64,000 nt of DNA from Variovorax sp. dw_308 (GTDB taxonomy: Bacteria; Pseudomonadota; Gammaproteobacteria; Burkholderiales; Burkholderiaceae_C). Shown in pieces: positions 35,500-44,005 of this stretch; within the stretch, counting starts at the first letter, position 1, and the number at the start of each line of letters is the position of its first letter. The notes beneath the pieces were generated by a model. The model was not told where the DNA came from. It made no database searches and saw only the letters and a program-made list of their open reading frames with translations. Where the stretch lies: contig NZ_JAATOM010000008.1 of assembly GCF_019207085.1 (NCBI RefSeq), forward strand, positions 124,001-188,000. Reading direction: 5' to 3'. Position numbers and translations under genes: made by a program.

Positions 35500-36267
35500 A
35501 TGACAACACCAGTAGCCCTTATCACCGGTGGTTCGACGGGCATCGGCAAGGAAACCGCCAGGCAGCTTGTCGGCAAGGGGGTCCACGTGATCATCGGCGG
35601 CCGGCGCGCGGAAGCCGGCGCGCAGGCGGTGGCCGAGATCAGCGCCTTCGCGGCGGCGACGGGAGCCAGCGGCAGCGTGCGCTTCGTCCAGAACAGCGTC
35701 GACGACGAAGCAGATGTTCGCCGGATGATCGACGGCATCGTCAGGGACCACGGGCGCCTGGACCTCGCGGTGAACAACGCCGGCATTTCCACCGAGAACA
35801 CGATGATCGGCGACTCCGATACGCAGGCTTTCAGGGCGATGCTGGAGACCAATGTGCTGGGCCTGTATCACTGCATGAAGTTCGAGATTCAGCAGATGCA
35901 GCGGCAGTCCGGCGGCTCGATCGTCAACCTGGCCTCCATCGCGGGCTTGAACGGAATTCCATGGGCGTCGACGTACGCGGCGACGAAGCATGCGGTGGTA
36001 GGACTGACCCGGTCGAGTGCCCTGGACTATGCAACCCAGAACATCCGCATCAATGCTGTTGCGCCGGGTGCCATCCGCACGGATCTGATCGCCAGCCAGA
36101 TCGCCCTCGGCAAATACAACGAAGCGAGCATCCAGGCCTTGCATCCGATGATGCGGATGGGCCAGCCCGAGGAAATAGCGCGCGGCATCTGCTGGCTCCT
36201 GTCCGATGAAGCGAGCTTCGTGACTGGCCACGTGCTGAGCATCGACGGTGGCTTCCAGGCGAAATAG
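35500..36267 (+). CDS. Short-chain dehydrogenase/reductase (SDR)
   Basis: A 255-residue classical SDR. The NAD(P)-binding motif TGGSTGIG is at 9-16, NNAGIS near 88, catalytic Ser in NLASIAG, YAATK with the catalytic Tyr and Lys near 156-160, and the C-terminal SIDGGFQAK typical of the FabG-like group. The GRR after the second strand suggests NADP(H) preference. AGGAAGC at 35490-35496 serves as Shine-Dalgarno. It is probably co-transcribed with the hydrolase upstream. Substrate unknown. Confidence 0.88.
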   Translation: MTTPVALITGGSTGIGKETARQLVGKGVHVIIGGRRAEAGAQAVAEISAFAAATGASGSVRFVQNSVDDEADVRRMIDGIVRDHGRLDLAVNNAGISTENTMIGDSDTQAFRAMLETNVLGLYHCMKFEIQQMQRQSGGSIVNLASIAGLNGIPWASTYAATKHAVVGLTRSSALDYATQNIRINAVAPGAIRTDLIASQIALGKYNEASIQALHPMMRMGQPEEIARGICWLLSDEASFVTGHVLSIDGGFQAK

Positions 36268-36280
36268 AGCCCAAGCGTTT

Positions 36281-36307
36281 CATGCCGCCCTGGCGAATGG
36301 CGGCATG
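36281..36307. terminator. Bidirectional hairpin between convergent genes
   Basis: CATGCCGCC (36281-36289) pairs perfectly with GGCGGCATG (36299-36307) around a 9-nt loop. It lies between the converging SDR and response-regulator stops. T residues on one side (GCGTTT) and few on the other give only a weak tract. Confidence 0.6.
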
Positions 36308-36328
36308 GGGCGTGACCATACGCCAACT

Positions 36329-37087
36329 TCAGCCGTTCACGACCTCGACGGCCGCGCTGAACACATAGCCGACGCCGCGCTCGGTGAGGATGAGGGTCGG
36401 CTCCATGGCATCGACTTCGATCTTCTTGCGCAGCCGGCCGACTTGCACGTCGACAGAGCGATCAAAGACCTCGGCGTTGTGCAGGCGCGTGAGGTCGAGC
36501 AGTTGCTCGCGCGCCAGCACGCGCTGGGGCGCGGACAGGAAAGCAACGAGCAGGTTGAAGTCGCCGTTCGACAACGAAACGGGCTCGTCGTTCGGCCCGG
36601 TCAACTTGCGCAGGCGGACGTTGAGTTCCCACCCGGCAAATCGGTAAGCGCGGATTTTCGCGAGCGCGCCGGCCGTGGTTTCCTGCATTCGCGAGCGCCG
36701 CAATAGCGCCCGTATCCTCGCCAGCAGCTCTCGCGGTGAAAAAGGCTTGGTCAGGTAGTCGTCTGCACCGAGTTCCAGGCTCATCACCCGGTCGGCTTCG
36801 TCCTTTCGGCCCGTCAGAATGATGATGGGCAGGTTGGAATTCGCGCGCAGCTGTCTGGCGATCTGCAACCCGTCTTCACCGGGCAATCGAAGGTCGAGGA
36901 TCAGCAGGTCAACCGAGTCACGGGCAAGCACCTGGGCCATCTCATGGCCCGTTGGCACCGCGGTGGTGCGTATCTCGAACTCGGAGAGGTATTCCGCGAT
37001 CATCTGCCGCACCAACGGATCGTCGTCAACGATCAAGACGTGCGTGGTCGCAATGGGTGCGAATGACGTCGACTGGTCGGGGTGCAT
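36329..37087 (-). CDS. OmpR-family response regulator
   Basis: 252 residues: a receiver domain with the acidic pair VDDDP, phospho-acceptor Asp65 in LILDLRLPGEDG and Lys in DDYLTKPFSPRELLAR, then a winged-helix DNA-binding domain ending RGVGYVFS. The start at 37087 is supported by GGAGGG 5 nt upstream; the frame extends further but without conservation. It lies 70 nt downstream of a hybrid kinase on the same strand, which is its likely partner. Confidence 0.9.
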   Translation of the reverse strand: MHPDQSTSFAPIATTHVLIVDDDPLVRQMIAEYLSEFEIRTTAVPTGHEMAQVLARDSVDLLILDLRLPGEDGLQIARQLRANSNLPIIILTGRKDEADRVMSLELGADDYLTKPFSPRELLARIRALLRRSRMQETTAGALAKIRAYRFAGWELNVRLRKLTGPNDEPVSLSNGDFNLLVAFLSAPQRVLAREQLLDLTRLHNAEVFDRSVDVQVGRLRKKIEVDAMEPTLILTERGVGYVFSAAVEVVNG

Positions 37088-37157
37088 CGACCCTCCTGTG
37101 TACGACGAGGGCGCGAGGCCCATGTGCGAAGACTGTAGCATCGGCCCCGCAAAACGC

Positions 37158-38816
37158 CTATCGGCGCGACGCCTCCGGTCGAGGACCCAGGAGGCGCGCC
37201 AAGACCGACGCCAAGTCGCGCACCGACAACGGCTTTTTTCGCAACTCGTCGGCGCCCGCCGCGACAGCCTCGTGACTGATGTTGCCGCCAAGATAACCAC
37301 TGAGCAGCAGTATCGGGACAGCCGGGCGGATGCTGCGCAGTTCGCGGATGAGCATCGAACCCGACATCGCCGGCATGCGTTCATCGGTGATCACGGCATC
37401 GAAGCGGTGCGGATACGCCCGAAAAGCTGCCAGCGCCTCGATGCTCGAAGAGAAGCCGACGGGCACGTATCCCAGTTCCGACAGTGAATCGACCATCAAG
37501 CGCATCAGCGCCGGCTCATCATCGACCACCAGGATCTGCTCGTGACACCCGACGATCGACGCGGGCGCCTCGACGGCGGCCGCAGGCGCCGCGTCGCCGC
37601 TGCGCGGCAGATAGACCGTGAAGGTGCTGCCCGCGCCGATCTTGCTCTCCACGTGCACCGAACCACCGAACTCCGCGATGACGCCGTGCACCAGGGCCAG
37701 GCCAAGCCCGGTGCCAACGCCGTCATCCCGGGTGGTGAAGAAGGCATCGAAGATGCGGTGAAATTTGTCGGCGGCAATGCCCGAACCCGAATCGGTCACC
37801 TGCAGCGCAACGTATTCGCCCGGGTTCAGGCGGCCTGTTGTCGTGATGCGCGGTGCAGCGATGTCAACCACCTCCAGGGCGATCCGCAGAGTCCCTCCCT
37901 CCGCCATGGCATGGATGGCGTTGGTTCCCAGGTTCATCACCACCTGGTGAAGTTGCGTCGAATCTCCCATGACCGCGGCGCAACCTGCATTCAGGCAAGA
38001 CTCGATGTGGATGTCGGCGGGCAGCGTCGCGGCAAGCAACTCCAGCACTTCCTGGACCACACCCTCGAAATGAACCGGCACGCGTTCGCCGACGCCACTG
38101 CGGCTGAACACCAGGATGCGGTCGACGAGTGCCCGGCCGCGTTCGCCCGCCACCAGGATGCTCTCGATGCCATGACGCAGCCGGCTGCCGGCTTCCGCGT
38201 CACGCAACGCCATCTCTCCGTAACCGAGGATCGCCGCGAGGATGTTGTTGAAGTCGTGCGCAATGCCGCTCGCCATCGTGCCGGTGACCTCCAGTCGCTG
38301 CGCCTTGAGGAGCGCCGTCTCTGCGCGCTTTTGCGGATCGATATCGCAGATCGAGCCGACCAGTCGGATCGGCCGGCCCGCCGGATCTCGCACCGTGCGT
38401 CCGCGCATGCGCAGCCAGTGGTAGGCGCCATCGTCGTGCAGCACCCGCCATTCGCGTTCATACACCGATAGCCGATCTGCCAATTGGTCGATCACCAGTT
38501 TTGCGGGTGTCAGCGCATCGTCGGGATGAACCTTGAAGAGTGACTGCCAGTCGCTGCGCGGCCGAATGGACGGGCCCGCTTGCAGGCCGTGAAGCAACTG
38601 GGCGCTTTGCGAGAGATAGAGCAGATCAGTGACCATGTCCCAATCGAATATGCCGTCGCCGGTGCTGGTGATTGCCAACTCGAATCGTTCTTCGATGCCA
38701 CGGTGGAGCGCGGCGGCATGCTCGGCTGCACGCAAGGCTTCCCTCAAGCTGGCGTTCTCGTCCGCCAGGCCTTCGGCGCCCCGGGTGTCTGGCTTGGGAT
38801 GGATGCGGCGCTTCAT
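37158..38816 (-). CDS. PAS hybrid sensor histidine kinase with receiver (paralogue of 30447-32489)
   Basis: A 552-residue cytoplasmic kinase with an N-terminal helix (about 15-50), one PAS/PAC unit (about 45-165, YHWLRMRG), HisKA with GIAHDFNNIL (His187), an HATPase domain (NLGTNA, DSGSGI, GTGLGLALV) and a receiver with Asp478 in VITDERMPAM. From the HisKA block onward it is very similar to the other kinase, so a duplication is likely; the paralogue has an extra PAS. An OmpR-type regulator gene follows, and another lies divergently at 39119. Confidence 0.9.
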   Translation of the reverse strand: MKRRIHPKPDTRGAEGLADENASLREALRAAEHAAALHRGIEERFELAITSTGDGIFDWDMVTDLLYLSQSAQLLHGLQAGPSIRPRSDWQSLFKVHPDDALTPAKLVIDQLADRLSVYEREWRVLHDDGAYHWLRMRGRTVRDPAGRPIRLVGSICDIDPQKRAETALLKAQRLEVTGTMASGIAHDFNNILAAILGYGEMALRDAEAGSRLRHGIESILVAGERGRALVDRILVFSRSGVGERVPVHFEGVVQEVLELLAATLPADIHIESCLNAGCAAVMGDSTQLHQVVMNLGTNAIHAMAEGGTLRIALEVVDIAAPRITTTGRLNPGEYVALQVTDSGSGIAADKFHRIFDAFFTTRDDGVGTGLGLALVHGVIAEFGGSVHVESKIGAGSTFTVYLPRSGDAAPAAAVEAPASIVGCHEQILVVDDEPALMRLMVDSLSELGYVPVGFSSSIEALAAFRAYPHRFDAVITDERMPAMSGSMLIRELRSIRPAVPILLLSGYLGGNISHEAVAAGADELRKKPLSVRDLASVLARLLGPRPEASRR

Positions 38817-39118
38817 GTGCCGGATTGAAGCAGGCCATCCGCATGTCCGTGTGACGAAAGCAGCGTGCAGTGTGACGGCTGTCGCACGTCACCGTTGCTG
38901 ACACGGAGACCGTCCTCAGTGCCGGGACAGCACCGGCCTCCAAGGTGCCACATCCGCATCGCTCGCGTGGCGATTGACACGCGCACAGACAACACCTGAC
39001 TTCAACGCCGCCAAGGGCGCAGCCACAGTGAGCCAACCCGTCGCACAGCGATAGGCAAGACGCGCAACTGTTGCGCCCTGTTGTTGATTGCAGCGTTCAC
39101 ACGCAAAAGGAAAAGCAC
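38817..39118. other. 302-nt divergent region between hybrid kinase and OmpR-type regulator
   Basis: It presumably contains both promoters. I see no clear consensus promoter, palindrome or gene. AAAAGGA (39105-39111) is the ribosome-binding site of the rightward gene. Confidence 0.4.
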
Positions 39119-40003
39119 ATGTTCGATGCCCTCGGATCATTGCCGGTTCAGGCCCTGAAGTGCCCGCCGGACTTCATCACCGTCGCCAGACGCCCGATAT
39201 CGAATCATCGCCCCGCAAGGCTTCGGTCCGAGTGGTCGACGCGCGCAGGACGATCTGCACCGGCCGCGCAGAAGCCCGCCGACAACATCCTGATCGTCGA
39301 CGCTGACCGGAGCACGCGTGAGCTGCTCAAGGACTACCTGGTGAGGAACGGCTTGCGGGTGGAGGCGGTTCCCACAGGTCGCCACATGCGAAATGCGCTG
39401 GATGGCGCGGGGCCATTCGATCTGATCATCCTGGACCCGCTGCTGCCCGGCGAGAACGGCATGACCCTGTGCCGCGATCTCCAGAACGGCAAGTTCAAGG
39501 CCACACCCATCCTGATGCTGACGACGCTGCACGAAGAGGCCGACCGGATCCTGGGGCTGGAGATGGGCGCGGACGACTACCTGTCCAAGCCCTGTTCGTC
39601 GCGCGAACTCCTGGCACGCCTTCGTGCCATCCTTCGCCGCACGCGCATGCTGCCGCCCAACATGCGATCGAGCGGCGAGGCACCGATGATCGCCTTCGGA
39701 GAATGGGAGATGGACACCATCGCCCGCCATCTTCGCGACGAAGGCGGAAAGCTGGTGGCCCTGAGCGGTGCCGAATACCGGCTCTTGCAAGTCTTCCTCG
39801 AGCATCCGCAACGGGTGCTCACGCGGGACCAACTGCTGGGCTTCACGCAGGGGCGTGATGCCGATCTCTTCGAGCGTTCGATCGACCTGCTGGTCAGCCG
39901 GCTGCGGCAGCGCCTGGGGGACGACGCGCGCGAACCGCGCTATATCAAGACCGTGCGCAGCGAGGGCTACGTATTCGCTTCGGCCGTGACGTCGAAACAC
40001 TGA
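39119..40003 (+). CDS. OmpR-family response regulator with N-terminal extension
   Basis: 294 residues from ATG 39119, preceded by AAGGA with 7-nt spacing. A receiver domain starts only near residue 53 (ILIVDADRS), with phospho-acceptor Asp106 in LIILDPLLPGENG and Lys in DDYLSKPCSSRELLAR. A winged-helix domain follows, ending KTVRSEGYVFASA. The first 50 or so residues are basic and not part of the normal fold. It is transcribed away from the hybrid kinase at 37158-38816. Confidence 0.87.
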   Translation: MFDALGSLPVQALKCPPDFITVARRPISNHRPARLRSEWSTRAGRSAPAAQKPADNILIVDADRSTRELLKDYLVRNGLRVEAVPTGRHMRNALDGAGPFDLIILDPLLPGENGMTLCRDLQNGKFKATPILMLTTLHEEADRILGLEMGADDYLSKPCSSRELLARLRAILRRTRMLPPNMRSSGEAPMIAFGEWEMDTIARHLRDEGGKLVALSGAEYRLLQVFLEHPQRVLTRDQLLGFTQGRDADLFERSIDLLVSRLRQRLGDDAREPRYIKTVRSEGYVFASAVTSKH

Positions 40004-40194
40004 CCTGCCCGGCCAGCCACGTCTGTTCGTATGTCCACGTATCGGCCCGCGCAACAGGTACACGCCGACTCAACTCTGCCCGCGCACGACATGCCGGAGA
40101 TACATCCGCCCCGTTCAATGGGCATGTCCGCAGACGCATCGGGCCACCGAGCCGTCCGGCGACCACCACCTTCTTCTCCAGCCAGGAATCAACC

Positions 40195-40587
40195 ATGTCG
40201 AACATGCACCCTCTCGTTGTAACCAGTGTCGCGATCCTGGGCTTGCTGCTCTTTGGACTCGGGCTCGCCGTGACGGTTGTGCGCGGCAGGACCCAGGTCC
40301 TCACCGGCACCGCTTCCGATCCTGACCATCTGCTGAATCGCCTCATCCGGGCCCACGGCAACACGGCCGAGTACGCCCCGTTCCTTGCCGTGCTCTTCCT
40401 GTTCCTCGGCTCCCACCAGCCTGGCGGCCTGACGCTGGGCCTCATCGCGGTTGCCACGGCCGCGCGTGTCCTTCTTGCTGTCGGCCTGATCACGTCGTTG
40501 TCGCGTCTCAATGCCTTGCGGGCGATCGGCGCAACGCTGACCTACGTCACGGGCCTCTGGCTATCGATCCTTTTTCTCCTGGCTTGA
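40195..40587 (+). CDS. MAPEG-family membrane protein
   Basis: 130 residues with four hydrophobic segments and the MAPEG signature RAHGNTAEYAPF near residues 52-63. MAPEG proteins include membrane glutathione S-transferases, although most bacterial members are uncharacterised. AGGAATC (40185-40191) precedes the ATG. It is followed after 43 nt by an exported epoxide-hydrolase-like gene, so a detoxification role for the pair is plausible but unproven. Confidence 0.85.
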   Translation: MSNMHPLVVTSVAILGLLLFGLGLAVTVVRGRTQVLTGTASDPDHLLNRLIRAHGNTAEYAPFLAVLFLFLGSHQPGGLTLGLIAVATAARVLLAVGLITSLSRLNALRAIGATLTYVTGLWLSILFLLA

Positions 40588-40630
40588 TGGCCGCAACTCA
40601 CCCGCTCACTCATCAATGGAGATCGTTCCC

Positions 40631-41977
40631 ATGCACAGCTCTAGAAACGTTCAACAGCACCCATCGAAAGTTCGATTTGCGTCCGCCATCTGCGCGGCCA
40701 GCCTCATGATTGCGTCGGGCCTGGCGTTCGCGGGCCAGGCCGACGCCGCCGATCCGCCGGCCGATCGAAGGCAGAGTCGGGCAGAGTCCCCGTCCGAGGC
40801 GATTCGCCCGTTCAAGGTTCATATCCCGGACAAGGCCCTGAAAGATCTGAAAGCCCGACTGCAAGCGACGCGCTGGCCGGACAAGGAGACGGTAGACGAC
40901 GCATCCCAGGGCGTCCAGCTGGCGAAGCTGCAAGAGCTGGTGAGGCACTGGGCGACCGACTACGACTGGCGCAAGCTGGAGACGAGGCTCAACGCGCTGC
41001 CCCAGTTCGTCACGACGATCGACGGGGCGGAAGTCCAGTTCATCCAGGTCCGGTCACGCCATCCGAATGCCATGCCGCTCATCCTGACGCATGGATGGCC
41101 AGGGTCTCCTCTCGAGTTCATCGACGCGATCGGTCCTCTAACCGATCCGACCGCATTTGGAGGACGACCTGAAGACGCCTTCGACGTCGTGATTCCGGCC
41201 ATTCCGGGGCATGGCTTTTCGAGCAGGCCCAAAGACCTGGGTTGGGGGCCCGACCGCGTGGCTCGGGCTTGGGACGTGCTGATGCATCGCCTTGACTACA
41301 ACCGATACGTATCCCAGGGTGGCGATCATGGCTCCGTGATTTCGGACGCCCTGGCCCGGCAAAAGCCCCCAGGCCTGCTCGGCATTCATCTGACCATGCC
41401 GGCCACGGTACCGCCTGAGCTCGTCAAGGGCATCCATGGCGGCGACGAGCCACCGGCGGGACTCTCTGGCGCCGAACGGACGGCGTATCAAACGCTGAGC
41501 AGGTTCTTCGCTCGCAACGCCGCGTATGGCGCCATGATGGTCACCCGGCCGCAGACTGTCGGGTACGGCCTGAACGATTCACCGGCAGGCCTCGCGGCCT
41601 TCATGTACGAGAAGATCACCGAGTGGACCTATCCCTCCGGAAACGCCGAGGCCGTGCTCGGGAGGGCCCGGATTCTCGACGACATCTCGCTCTACTGGCT
41701 CACCAATACGGCCAGCTCCTCGTCGAGGTTCTACTGGGAGAACAACAACAACAACTTCAGCTCGGCCGCGCAGCGAACGACGGAGATTTCGGTCCCGGTC
41801 GCCATCACGGTCTTTCCGGGCGAGATCTATCGCGCACCGAAGTCGTGGGCGGAGCGCGCCTACCCGACGCTCTACTACTTCAGGGAGGTCGATCGAGGCG
41901 GGCACTTCGCGGCCTGGGAACAGCCGCAGTTGTTTGCAGAAGAGATGAGGGCCGCTTTCCGGCCCCTGCGCAAATAG
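40631..41977 (+). CDS. Exported epoxide hydrolase-like protein
   Basis: 448 residues from ATG 40631, with GGAG at 40619-40622. An ATG at 40616 would add five residues. A signal peptide (about 10-40, AFAGQADA) is followed by the epoxide-hydrolase N-terminal domain (FKVHIPDKALKDLKARL, WPDKE) and an alpha/beta-hydrolase core: HGWPGSP, GGDHGS with the likely nucleophile Asp, FPGEIYRAP, and GGHFAAWE with the catalytic His. This is the microsomal-type group. The export signal is unusual, since many bacterial homologues are cytoplasmic, but related exported forms exist. Substrate unknown. Confidence 0.88.
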   Translation: MHSSRNVQQHPSKVRFASAICAASLMIASGLAFAGQADAADPPADRRQSRAESPSEAIRPFKVHIPDKALKDLKARLQATRWPDKETVDDASQGVQLAKLQELVRHWATDYDWRKLETRLNALPQFVTTIDGAEVQFIQVRSRHPNAMPLILTHGWPGSPLEFIDAIGPLTDPTAFGGRPEDAFDVVIPAIPGHGFSSRPKDLGWGPDRVARAWDVLMHRLDYNRYVSQGGDHGSVISDALARQKPPGLLGIHLTMPATVPPELVKGIHGGDEPPAGLSGAERTAYQTLSRFFARNAAYGAMMVTRPQTVGYGLNDSPAGLAAFMYEKITEWTYPSGNAEAVLGRARILDDISLYWLTNTASSSSRFYWENNNNNFSSAAQRTTEISVPVAITVFPGEIYRAPKSWAERAYPTLYYFREVDRGGHFAAWEQPQLFAEEMRAAFRPLRK

Positions 41978-41987
41978 GCGGCTTGAT

Positions 41988-42009
41988 GTATCCGGCTTTG
42001 GCCGGATGC
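41988..42009 (+). terminator. Hairpin after the epoxide hydrolase gene
   Basis: GTATCCGGC (41988-41996) and GCCGGATGC (42001-42009) form a GC-rich stem, with one G-T pair, around the loop TTTG. It lies 10 nt after the stop. There is no strong U-tract. The following 240 nt before iclR contain no supported gene. Confidence 0.5.
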
Positions 42010-42252
42010 ACACGGCGGATTGAAATGAATGCTCTTGCGGGGCCGTCCAAGCCTGCGCAGGCAGGCTCCGAGCCGCGTCCCTCAGACCCTCGAGGAGGTG
42101 CACGCAGCGGCCCGGCAGGAGCCGTTTCGCGGGTGCCCACGAACGTGCTTCGACGCGCTCGCACTGGCTTCATGCGTCGAGGGTCGCACGATGGTGCAGC
42201 GGAATCGGATTGGGTCGCTCTCGTGAAGGCGGCTCGCCAGTTTGAACAGGCC

Positions 42253-43038
42253 CTAAGCTCGCGCAGTCGTCGTGCCGAATGCCAGCCAGTAGGGATCGCC
42301 GACCTGCTTGCCCACGCCCATTGCCGCGTCGCGCACGATGATGCCGAAGCGCGCAATCAGCGCATCGGTCAGGTCGGCCACGGGCAAGGCGATGCCGATG
42401 CCGTAGAGCTGCCCATGTGCCGAATCGATGACCGCCGACGAGATGCCCGCCACGTTGTCGACGTACTCGCCGCGCGACAGCGCCCAGCCCGTTGCGCGGA
42501 CTTGCGCCAATCGTTCCAGCAGGTCCTTGCGCGTGCGCGGCACATTGCCGCGGCGCACCTCCATGCGCGGGCCGATCAGCGCGACCACCTCGGCGTCGGT
42601 GAGCCGGGCCAGCATCGCGCGGCCGATCGAACTCGCATACGCCGGTGCGCGCGTACCGGGCGGCGTGTAGATCTGCAGCACGCCGGAACCGGCGGAGGTG
42701 CGCATCTGGATCACCACCGAATCGCCTTGGTCCATGACGTTGAGGTAGCCCGTGTATCCCGTCTTCGCGACCAGTGCGAGCAATGCCTCCTCCAGCAGCG
42801 AGGCCACGTTGCGCGAGGCGCGGAAGTGGTAGGACGCCTCCATGATCACGCTGCCCGGTCGGTAGGCGCGCGTCAGGGCGTCGCGCTCGAGGAAGCCATA
42901 GGTGGCCATCATGCTCAGCGTGCGCGAGGCGGAGCTCTTCGGCAGGCTCAGTTCGTTGGCGACGTCCATCACCGTGATGTCGCGGCGCAGCCGCGCGATC
43001 AGCTTCAGGACGTCCATGGCATTGGCAAGGGTGCTCAT
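42253..43038 (-). CDS. IclR-family transcriptional regulator
   Basis: 261 residues from ATG 43038. The N-terminal winged helix-turn-helix (about 3-65, VANELSLPKSSASRTLSMM) is followed by the IclR effector-binding domain with SSIGRAMLA and a C-terminal segment resembling ALPVADL and VRDAAMGVGKQVG. IclR proteins bind small metabolites, often aromatic or organic acids, and act as repressors or activators. A palindrome 107 nt upstream (43145-43161) suggests autoregulation. A near-identical site precedes aroM at 29557, making aroM a candidate target. Confidence 0.88.
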   Translation of the reverse strand: MSTLANAMDVLKLIARLRRDITVMDVANELSLPKSSASRTLSMMATYGFLERDALTRAYRPGSVIMEASYHFRASRNVASLLEEALLALVAKTGYTGYLNVMDQGDSVVIQMRTSAGSGVLQIYTPPGTRAPAYASSIGRAMLARLTDAEVVALIGPRMEVRRGNVPRTRKDLLERLAQVRATGWALSRGEYVDNVAGISSAVIDSAHGQLYGIGIALPVADLTDALIARFGIIVRDAAMGVGKQVGDPYWLAFGTTTARA

Positions 43039-43144
43039 CGTTCGGTTCCGTCGGGGTGCATCGGATCTTAGGGCCCCCTCGAGGCCTCTCCTCTTGACAG
43101 GCTGCCGGCGCAATCCATCATTGAGTTCTAGATTTTATCGATAA

Positions 43145-43161
43145 GTTCCATAATATGGAAC
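43145..43161. promoter_or_regulatory. IclR-type palindromic operator upstream of iclR
   Basis: GTTCCATAATATGGAAC is a 17-bp palindrome (GTTCCATA-A-TATGGAAC) located between mtgA and iclR. On the minus strand TAAAAT (43132-43137) lies 7 nt downstream and could be the iclR -10, so the palindrome would cover the -35 region. Compare 29557-29573. Confidence 0.65.
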
Positions 43162-43246
43162 TACCTTGAAAAAAGCCCGCCCGCTGGAGGCCTCGCTCGG
43201 CGAAGGCTTCGCGCCCGGCGCGCGCGAGCCCGCGCTGGCCTGACGG

Positions 43247-43996
43247 TCAGGGGAGGTCGGCCGAGGGCATGCGCGCGACGATGGTCGCGCTGCGCCCCAG
43301 GATGTAGGCCGAGGTCGGCCGGCGCTCGAAGAACTTCGGGCTCGGCAGCATCACCGCGAGCCGTGCCGCCTCGTTGGCATTCAGCCGCGAGGCCGGCTTG
43401 TTGAAGTAGTGCCGCGACGCGGCCTCTGCGCCGAACACGCCTTCGCCCCATTCGACGTTGTTGAGGTAGATCTCGAGGATGCGCTGCTTGCTCAGCAGCA
43501 GTTCCAGCAGCGTCGCCAGCACCAGTTCCTGGCCCTTGCGCAGCAGGGTTCGCTCGCCCGAGAGCAGCAGGTTCTTGGCGAGTTGCTGCGTGATGGTGGA
43601 GCCGCCGCGCAGCCTCGGCGGGCGCGCCGGCTTGCCGCTGGCTGCCGCCTGCGCCGCCCGCCTGGCGGCGATCTCCTCGGCCTTGGCATTGCGCTGGCGG
43701 GCCTTCTCGATCGCCTCCCATTCCACGCCCTGGTGGTAGATGAACTCGCCATCCTCGCTGGCGATGACGGCGCGCTTGAGCGTCTCCGAGATCTGCGCGT
43801 AGGGCACCCAGTCCTGCTGCCACTCGTGCCCGCCATTGGCACGGCCATGCGTTGCGATCTGCCAGGCCTCGGAGCGTTGGAATGCCGTCGATTCAGGATT
43901 GATCGCGGCCATCGCCGCGATGCGCACGACGAAGAAGAGTTCGAGAGCCAGTCCTGCCACCAGCAGGCACAGCACCCAGCGGAACACGACGCGCAT
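43247..43996 (-). CDS. mtgA: Monofunctional peptidoglycan glycosyltransferase MtgA
   Basis: GT51-family enzyme that polymerises lipid II into glycan strands without transpeptidase activity. It has 249 residues, an N-terminal membrane anchor (about 5-28), the catalytic-Glu motif IASEDGEF near 80-87, GGSTITQQLAKNLLL, and the EIYLNNVEWG motif. A Lys/Ala/Arg-rich insertion (about 98-127) separates the first two motifs. It lies 9 nt downstream of aroE and ends the operon. Confidence 0.95.
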   Translation of the reverse strand: MRVVFRWVLCLLVAGLALELFFVVRIAAMAAINPESTAFQRSEAWQIATHGRANGGHEWQQDWVPYAQISETLKRAVIASEDGEFIYHQGVEWEAIEKARQRNAKAEEIAARRAAQAAASGKPARPPRLRGGSTITQQLAKNLLLSGERTLLRKGQELVLATLLELLLSKQRILEIYLNNVEWGEGVFGAEAASRHYFNKPASRLNANEAARLAVMLPSPKFFERRPTSAYILGRSATIVARMPSADLP

Positions 43997-44005
43997 CGCC
44001 CGTCG

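Noticed and set aside
41978..42252. Possible small genes or a gene remnant between the epoxide hydrolase and iclR
   Set aside because: Short frames on both strands (for example 42029-42226) have no ribosome-binding site or recognisable sequence.
29557..43161. Genomic island or prophage between aroM and iclR
   Set aside because: The gene content is accessory, but there is no integrase, transposase, tRNA or attachment repeat, and composition looks similar to the rest.
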